Of a DNA stretch of 64,000 nucleotides, positions 58,871 to 64,000 are shown piece after piece. The stretch is from Sabethes cyaneus (taxonomy: Eukaryota; Arthropoda; Insecta; Diptera; Culicidae): positions 76,235,838 to 76,299,837 of the forward strand of contig NC_071354.1 of assembly GCF_943734655.1 (NCBI RefSeq). Reading direction: 5' to 3'. The translations under genes were made by a program, and so were the position numbers. Position 1 is the stretch's first letter. The number at the start of each line of letters is the position of its first letter. Under the pieces are notes generated by a model. It had not been told where the DNA came from, did no database searches, and was given only the letters and a program-made list of their open reading frames with translations.

Positions 58871-59164
58871 AAGCTCTCCCCAGTGGCAGGGCTCAAATAG
58901 TCTTACCAAGTCCTTTTATTCTCTCTACTCGTATTCCCCATTCCCCCGTATTCCCCCGTCAAACCCATTTCATACACACCTAATACCGTAGCGTCTTCGA
59001 TGGTGGCAATACCTAACATTTCGAACGGTCATCTTGTGAACATGGTCAATCTGGTTTACTGTACGTTAGTCAGGTGATGCTTATGGGCAATTTTGCATTA
59101 AAATTTTATCAACTGGCAACTCTATCGTATGTTGATCGCTCGCGATTAGAGTACTGAATTGAGA
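58871..59164. other. Unassigned spacer between LINE fragments
   Basis: No gene or repeat recognised. Confidence 0.3.
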
Positions 59165-60509
59165 GACTGACCAGGTCACTCAAAATGCATACTGCGAAAT
59201 GAAACTGTGCGATGCGCACTCGCCACTCTCAAGCACATGAAACGGTAGGTACTTTTCAGCTTACCTAGGTAGCTTTTGGTTCCTAACGCCGATGACCACA
59301 CCGGTCCGCCATACCTAAGTATGGACTGGACCACGTTGGCTAAAAGCCTTCGCTTGCTGCCATATACCGCAGAGCTATTAGACATCATACGAGACAATGC
59401 CGAAATAGCTGTGGAAGCCTTCTTGCAGGCATAGTCGACGTGGCTCGCGAACTTGAGCTTGTCGTCGACCATGACTCACAGGAGTTTTAAGAAATAGTGA
59501 CGAAATAGTGCAGTTCCCGACGCTGATATTTGCTTGCTGCACCGACTTGCGGTTGTTCACCACGATAACCTACGTTTTATGTTGCGCTAGGTCCAGTTTC
59601 CTGGATCGCATCCAATCTTCAACAATGCTTATAGAGTGGGCAGCCGTCAACTCAACCTCTCTGATAGATTCACCGTAGACTTCCAAGGTGATATCGTCCG
59701 CAAAGCCGACAATCACCATCCCTACCGGAAACTTTAGCTTCAACACCTCGTCATACATGACGTTCCACAACACCGGGCCCAGTATGGAACCTTGCTGAAC
59801 CCCTGAGGTGATTGGAACGCATTTCTGACCCTCCTCCGTGTTGTAGCATAGCACACGATTCTGGAAATAATTTTCCAGAATTCTGTACAGCGACACCGGC
59901 ACTTGGACGTTCCGAAGCGAGCTGGCTATGGAGTCCCAGCTAGCGCTATTAAACGCATTTCTCACGTTGAGCGTGACAACTGCGCAATAACGAATACCTT
60001 GCCGGTAGTATCGAGCAGACAGATCGGCCTATATGACGAGGGGACACCCGGAGGTTTTCCCGGCTTCGGCAATAGGACCAGGTTCTGTCGCTTCCATCTG
60101 TCCGGGAAGTGGCCAGCTTCCAGGCATCTATTCATTACTGCCCCGAATAATTCGGGAGCCTCTAAAATAGCAGCTTTAATGGCCATATTCGGGATACCGT
60201 CTGGCCCCGGTGCCTTGCTCACCTTTAGGGGTTTAGCGATATCAATGAGTTCCTCGTTCGAAACCGTCGCTTCCTCCTCAACCTTTAAACCGCCGTTGCC
60301 CATGTTACTTTGGATGTTCGGCATGGAGGCCGACCATCTTACGCTATGGTTTGAGATACTGGAACGTCGGCCGTGGGACGACTCAGCGGCCTGAGGCCAG
60401 GGCCTTGGCTCGTGGCGCGGAAAGATGTCCTCGGTGGTTCGCTCCAGTATCTCTGGCGATCGCTCTGCGGGCGCCATCACGCCCTTGGTCGTTTCCCATT
60501 ATGACTCTG
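59165..60509 (-). pseudogene. R1-clade LINE, reverse transcriptase part
   Basis: Minus-strand frame 60480-59962 carries VSKAPGPDGIPNMAIKAAIL and WKRQNLVLLPKPGKPPGVPS then SYRPICLLDTTGKV, typical of R1-clade reverse transcriptases. It then breaks near 59990. Frame 59965-59570 resumes with RNAFNSASWDSIASSL, SGVQQGSILGPVLWNVMYD and VGFADDITLEVYG. The stretch between, about 100 residues of fingers/palm, is deleted. The first catalytic position reads Asn (LNVRNAFNS) where an Asp is expected. The C-terminal part (59563-59176) ends at MCLRVASAHRTVSF. It is interrupted by the Penelope-like element and continues at 63452. Confidence 0.8.
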
Positions 60510-60568
60510 TTTGCTTCTTGTGATCGGCGGTTTTCGGCGAAAATAAATTCAAATTCAAGTGCCAGTCT

Positions 60569-60617
60569 GTCCGTACGTTTCGAGTTACTTACTGGCTTTC
60601 ACTCATCATCTGCGGAC
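60569..60617 (-). ncRNA. Candidate hammerhead-ribozyme-like fold, PLE main arm
   Basis: Mirror of the 63312-63360 motif, described in that entry. It sits about 60 bp from the outward 3' end of the element, between the stop codon side and the insertion border. Confidence 0.5.
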
Positions 60618-60736
60618 ACTAAAAACGATGTATTTAACAAATTACACATATTACAAATTAAATTTAAATTCAGACTTACACATTTTGCGTCTTAACACTA
60701 CACACTCTATCTCTTTACAAACACATAATACATAAA

Positions 60737-62476
60737 CTATCTTCTGTTCTGCTTTCTCCCAAGTTTTTGTATCACAGGGTTGTAGGCGGTTTTGAAAGCT
60801 ACAGAATCAATTTGTTTGTTTACGATGTTATCCTCACCTCTAATCTTAATATGAAACGTTTCAGCAATCAGCCTGGTGTTATGTTTGGAAATCTTTTCTA
60901 CTATTTTAGCCTCGTCAAAATTAAATTTATGTCCTGTTTCGTAAAAGTGTTGCGTCAAACCTGTACCACCAACTGTTTTAGATTTTATCGTATATTTATG
61001 CTGTTCAATTCGTTTGTGCAAAAACTGACTAGTTTCTCCTATGTATGACTTTTGACATTGTCCGCAACTGATTTCGTACACTACATTTGTGTTTTTGTCC
61101 TTTGTGATTTTATCTTTTAGTTTTGTAAATAAAACGTCTTTTACTTTATCAGTTGGTTTGTGAGATACGTCAATATTGAATTGCTTCAAATACCTACATA
61201 GCTTTTCACCCAAACCGGCAACATAGGGAATTGTTACAAATTGTTTAGTTGTTTCTTTGGTCGGTACCTCTAGCGTGTTGTACATTCTATGTAATCTTTG
61301 TTTTATAATCTCTTGTACAAAATATCTAGGATAATTATTTTTAAATAACATAGATTTAACTGTTAGTAATGTTTTTGGTCTGAAATTAGCATCTGTTAAC
61401 TTTAAGGCCCTGTCAACTAAAGCAACTGCAGTATTTTTCTTATGACAAAACGGACTGACTGAGTTGTAATCCAAATATCTACTATTCGGATCTTTCGGCG
61501 ACCACTCTGTTGTTATTTTCCCTTCATGTCTTCGTAGGATGGTGTCTAGGAATTTCAACTGTTCATTCATCTCCAACTCGACGGTGAACTGCATTCTCTG
61601 GTGGAAACTATTAAAGACGCCAAGGATCTCGTCCACATGTTCAGCTTCGGCGCCCATTATACAGTCATCTACATAGCGCATATAGAAAACAGGGTTTACT
61701 CCACGTTGTTCTAGTTTTTCCAAGGCCGCCTGTTCTATACGTTCCAGCACAATGTTTGCAACTACCGGAGAAAGAGGTGAACCCATTGGAATTCCAAATT
61801 TTTGCCGGAAAAATCCACCATTGTACTGGAAAAAGGTTGATTCCAGTACCACTTTTAGCATTTCCATAAAACTACATTTTTCGATACAAGTATGCTGCTC
61901 TATTTCATTCCATCGTTGATCAACCGATTCCAGCGCGAAGTCCACAGGCACGTTTGTGAAAAGAGAAACTACGTCCAAGGAAAACAGAATGGTATTTGGC
62001 TGCAAATTTTGTTCACGTATATCGTTCACAAATTCGAAACTGTTTGTTATATGATGCGGCGTTTTTCCCACAATATGATTCAGGATATTAGACAGATATT
62101 TTGCCATTCTGTACGTCGCCGTTCCGATAGTTGAGACTATTATTCTTAATGGTCTACCCTCTTTGTGCGTCTTAGGTAGTCCATATACTCGTGGCGGGTT
62201 GCAATTAAACAATTTCAGCTGCCCCTTTACAGATGGTTCAATATAGCCTTCGTTACACCACTTGTCAATGATTAAATTGATTTTCTTTAAGGTAACAGTT
62301 GTGGGATCTCTGATTAGACGTTCGTAGGTTTCATCATCATTAACAAGCGATTGCATTTTCGTATCATATTCGCCACGATCCATAATGACAATTGTTTTAC
62401 CTTTATCTGCTTTTGTAACCAACAGATCGCTACGATTTTTCAGAAAACGCCTGGATTTCTGCAAATCCTGTCGCAA
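60737..62476 (-). CDS. Penelope-like reverse transcriptase with GIY-YIG endonuclease
   Basis: 579 residues from the first start-like codon. Blocks in order: LLVTKADKGKTIVIMDR (residues 18-34), RVYGLPKTHKEGRPLR (96-111), SLDVVSLFTNVP with the first catalytic Asp (168), FGIPMGSPLSPVVANI (227-242), YMRYVDDCI with the catalytic Asp pair (270-271), LKFLDT, then a GIY-YIG nuclease: VVYEISCGQC (from about 465), SYIGETSQF (about 477-485) and KRIEQH (Arg about 489). This RT plus GIY-YIG order defines Penelope-like elements. No stops or frameshifts occur in this stretch. The frame is cut at the 5' side by the junction at 62497, so the usual N-terminal 150-250 residues are missing. It copies element RNA at a nicked target in the nucleus. 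Probably 5' truncated and not self-sufficient. Confidence 0.9.
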   Translation of the reverse strand: MRQDLQKSRRFLKNRSDLLVTKADKGKTIVIMDRGEYDTKMQSLVNDDETYERLIRDPTTVTLKKINLIIDKWCNEGYIEPSVKGQLKLFNCNPPRVYGLPKTHKEGRPLRIIVSTIGTATYRMAKYLSNILNHIVGKTPHHITNSFEFVNDIREQNLQPNTILFSLDVVSLFTNVPVDFALESVDQRWNEIEQHTCIEKCSFMEMLKVVLESTFFQYNGGFFRQKFGIPMGSPLSPVVANIVLERIEQAALEKLEQRGVNPVFYMRYVDDCIMGAEAEHVDEILGVFNSFHQRMQFTVELEMNEQLKFLDTILRRHEGKITTEWSPKDPNSRYLDYNSVSPFCHKKNTAVALVDRALKLTDANFRPKTLLTVKSMLFKNNYPRYFVQEIIKQRLHRMYNTLEVPTKETTKQFVTIPYVAGLGEKLCRYLKQFNIDVSHKPTDKVKDVLFTKLKDKITKDKNTNVVYEISCGQCQKSYIGETSQFLHKRIEQHKYTIKSKTVGGTGLTQHFYETGHKFNFDEAKIVEKISKHNTRLIAETFHIKIRGEDNIVNKQIDSVAFKTAYNPVIQKLGRKQNRR

Positions 62477-62577
62477 ACATTCATTCTCATCATGAAACTG
62501 CAGTTGCTTTAGTTGACAGGGCCTTAAAGTTAACAGATGCTAATTTCAGACCAAAAACATTACTAACAGTTAAATCT

Positions 62578-63192
62578 ATGTTATTTAAAAATAATTATCC
62601 TAGATATTTTGTACAAGAGATTATAAAACAAAGATTACATAGAATGTACAACACGCTAGAGGTACCGACCAAAGAAACAACTAAACAATTTGTAACAATT
62701 CCCTATGTTGCCGGTTTGGGTGAAAAGCTATGTAGGTATTTGAAGCAATTCAATATTGACGTATCTCACAAACCAACTGATAAAGTAAAAGACGTTTTAT
62801 TTACAAAACTAAAAGATAAAATCACAAAGGACAAAAACACAAATGTAGTGTACGAAATCAGTTGCGGACAATGTCAAAAGTCATACATAGGAGAAACTAG
62901 TCAGTTTTTGCACAAACGAATTGAACAGCATAAATATACGATAAAATCTAAAACAGTTGGTGGTACAGGTTTGACGCAACACTTTTACGAAACAGGACAT
63001 AAATTTAATTTTGACGAGGCTAAAATAGTAGAAAAGATTTCCAAACATAACACCAGGCTGATTGCTGAAACGTTTCATATTAAGATTAGAGGTGAGGATA
63101 ACATCGTAAACAAACAAATTGATTCTGTAGCTTTCAAAACCGCCTACAACCCTGTGATACAAAAACTTGGGAGAAAGCAGAACAGAAGATAG
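62578..63192 (+). CDS. C-terminal PLE fragment with GIY-YIG domain (inverted copy)
   Basis: 204 codons identical in sequence to the last 204 of the minus-strand PLE frame. Covers the region after the reverse transcriptase and the complete GIY-YIG nuclease (YEISCGQCQKSYIGETSQF). There is no reverse transcriptase here. Its Met is an internal one of the parent protein, so expression as a separate protein is doubtful. I treat it as part of the flanking arm. Confidence 0.75.
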   Translation: MLFKNNYPRYFVQEIIKQRLHRMYNTLEVPTKETTKQFVTIPYVAGLGEKLCRYLKQFNIDVSHKPTDKVKDVLFTKLKDKITKDKNTNVVYEISCGQCQKSYIGETSQFLHKRIEQHKYTIKSKTVGGTGLTQHFYETGHKFNFDEAKIVEKISKHNTRLIAETFHIKIRGEDNIVNKQIDSVAFKTAYNPVIQKLGRKQNRR

Positions 63193-63311
63193 TTTATGTA
63201 TTATGTGTTTGTAAAGAGATAGAGTGTGTAGTGTTAAGACGCAAAATGTGTAAGTCTGAATTTAAATTTAATTTGTAATATGTGTAATTTGTTAAATACA
63301 TCGTTTTTAGT

Positions 63312-63360
63312 GTCCGCAGATGATGAGTGAAAGCCAGTAAGTAACTCGAAACGTACGGAC
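63312..63360 (+). ncRNA. Candidate hammerhead-ribozyme-like fold, inverted PLE arm
   Basis: Order: UGUCCG (63311-63316), CAGAUGA (63317-63323; consensus CUGAUGA, so one change U4 to A), a bulged U, GAGU (63325-63328), a 15-nt loop, ACUC (63344-63347), GAAA, CGUA, CGGACA (63356-63361). UGUCCG pairs with CGGACA (stem I, 6 bp) and GAGU with ACUC (stem II, 4 bp). Stem III would be the self-complementary ACGU, as in the minimal hammerheads described for Penelope-like elements. Cleavage would follow GUA. The core substitution lowers confidence in activity. Confidence 0.5.
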
Positions 63361-63451
63361 AGACTGGCACTTGAATTTGAATTTATTTTCGCCGAAAACC
63401 GCCGATCACAAGAAGCAAACAATTTGAATTGCGGCGATCAACTCAATGGAA

Positions 63452-64000
63452 CCATTATGACTCTGCATCACCCCACGGGTTCGCATTAGCACTAGCACAT
63501 AACCTTTCAAAGCAGGCTCGTTTACTAGCTTTTATCACACTCTTAAGCGCTGCGCGTGCAGCAACCAGTGCTACTCGACATTCAGCCCTGCCTTCGTCCG
63601 AACGAGCTCTTTGCATAATTCTCCTTGCATGAAAGCACGCTCCGCGGAGTTTCAGATGTCGCAATTTCAGATGTCCACCAGTAAACCGGTGACCTCCCAT
63701 ACCTAGGTCGGCTTTTCCTAGGCATGGCAGCGTCACCCGCTCGCGACAGTACCTCAATCAAATGATCAGCGTTCGGATCGGGCATACCGCGTTCACCGCA
63801 CTCTTTTCGGATCGCTTCCACAAATACTTCGGAATCGAAGTAAGATGTCTTCCATCCACGGGTGGTTGGAGTGTCGGCTCAACTCGCCGCCTGCCGCCTC
63901 GTTATTTAACCGACACCATAGCGGACCGCCTGATGGTCACTGTGAGTGTAGCTGTTGTCTACCCTCCAGTCTCCTATCAGACCAGGATTGCCGAAAGTCA
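63452..64000 (-). pseudogene. R1-clade LINE, endonuclease end and linker (continues off window)
   Basis: The minus-strand reading from the window end gives IGDWRVDNSYTHSDHQAV, the SDH motif closing an apurinic-type endonuclease. The linker follows (frames 63821-63582 and 63757-63455: FVEAIRKECGERG, RARSDEGRAECRVALVAARA, ACFERLCASANANPWGDA), a standard R1-clade lead-in to the reverse transcriptase at 60.48 kb. A frameshift near 63660-63700 comes with a small HLKLR duplication. The frame stops at the Penelope insertion point. The 5' part lies beyond 64000. Confidence 0.75.

Larger units (their letters stand above)
62497..63421 (+). mobile_element. Inverted 925-bp copy of the PLE 3' part
   Basis: Reverse complement of 60508-61432. 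It starts with ACTGCAGTTGC and ends with GAAGCAAACA. Together with the main copy it forms a 925-bp-arm inverted repeat with a 1064-bp loop, so a transcript through it would fold into a long hairpin. Confidence 0.9.
60496..63465. mobile_element. Penelope-like element with head-to-head inverted 3' copy, one target duplication
   Basis: The insertion is bounded by a 14-bp duplication CCATTATGACTCTG (60496-60509 and 63452-63465). Inside, the minus-strand element (60508-62496) meets at 62497 an inverted copy of its own last 925 bp (62497-63421, matching 61432-60508). Both 3' ends therefore face outward. A further 30 bp (63422-63451) separates the inverted copy from the right duplication. The two arms encode the same 204 residues without a difference. 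Penelope-like elements are known for flanking partial copies in direct or inverted order, and this is an unusually clean case. Confidence 0.85.

Overview
This window reads as a piece of a large, transposon-rich insect genome, most likely a mosquito (Aedes-type Culicidae). The evidence is very long introns, about 40% GC overall, and a dense, nested mix of RTE-, CR1- and R1-type non-LTR elements, a Penelope-like element, gypsy and copia LTR elements, tRNA-headed SINEs and many small inverted-repeat (MITE-like) elements. There is no sign of operons, bacterial genes, CRISPR or phage. The genus is an inference from repeat style and was not tested.

Only one host gene is convincingly visible. It is a plus-strand goliath/RNF130-RNF150-type PA-TM-RING E3 ubiquitin ligase, with five exons at 41678-41813, 53325-53442, 53817-53888, 53986-54062 and 54143-54689. 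All introns have GT-AG borders and the reading phases agree. The exons encode the end of the luminal PA domain, the membrane span, a juxtamembrane basic stretch, a complete RING-H2 finger and a Ser/Asn-rich tail. The 5' exons (signal peptide and most of the PA domain) were not found. They lie either upstream of the window or in short exons inside the first 41 kb.

Layout. 1-17 kb: mostly unassigned intronic or intergenic DNA with a SINE, several MITEs, a perfect 220-bp palindrome, two decayed RTE pieces and two copies of a TIR element. 17.3-21.9 kb: an old TIR element broken by a 142-bp tandem array and a CR1-like 3' end, then a decayed RTE element. 22.3-27.9 kb: a very recent gypsy insertion (LTRs with no difference found by eye) inside a hairpin MITE, lacking protease, RT and RNase H. 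29.5-35.2 kb: an 11-bp-period T-rich minisatellite split by a TIR element, an unclassified block and a fairly young RTE copy. 35.3-50.7 kb: a 1-kb dispersed repeat (two copies), the TIR element next to the first gol exon, an inverted pair of LTR-like blocks enclosing mariner and RTE remnants, a copia remnant and a second 11-bp-period minisatellite. 53.3-56.5 kb: goliath 3' exons and probable 3' UTR. 56.6-64 kb: a CR1-like element carrying a hAT MITE, then an R1-clade element running off the window end and interrupted by a Penelope-like element.

The most striking structure is that Penelope-like insertion. It has a long RT plus GIY-YIG ORF, a head-to-head 925-bp inverted copy of its 3' part, and one 14-bp target duplication around the whole unit. 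Each arm carries a candidate hammerhead-ribozyme-like fold. I found no clearly new multi-gene system. The genes do not form a pathway: one ubiquitin-ligase gene sits within layers of transposons.
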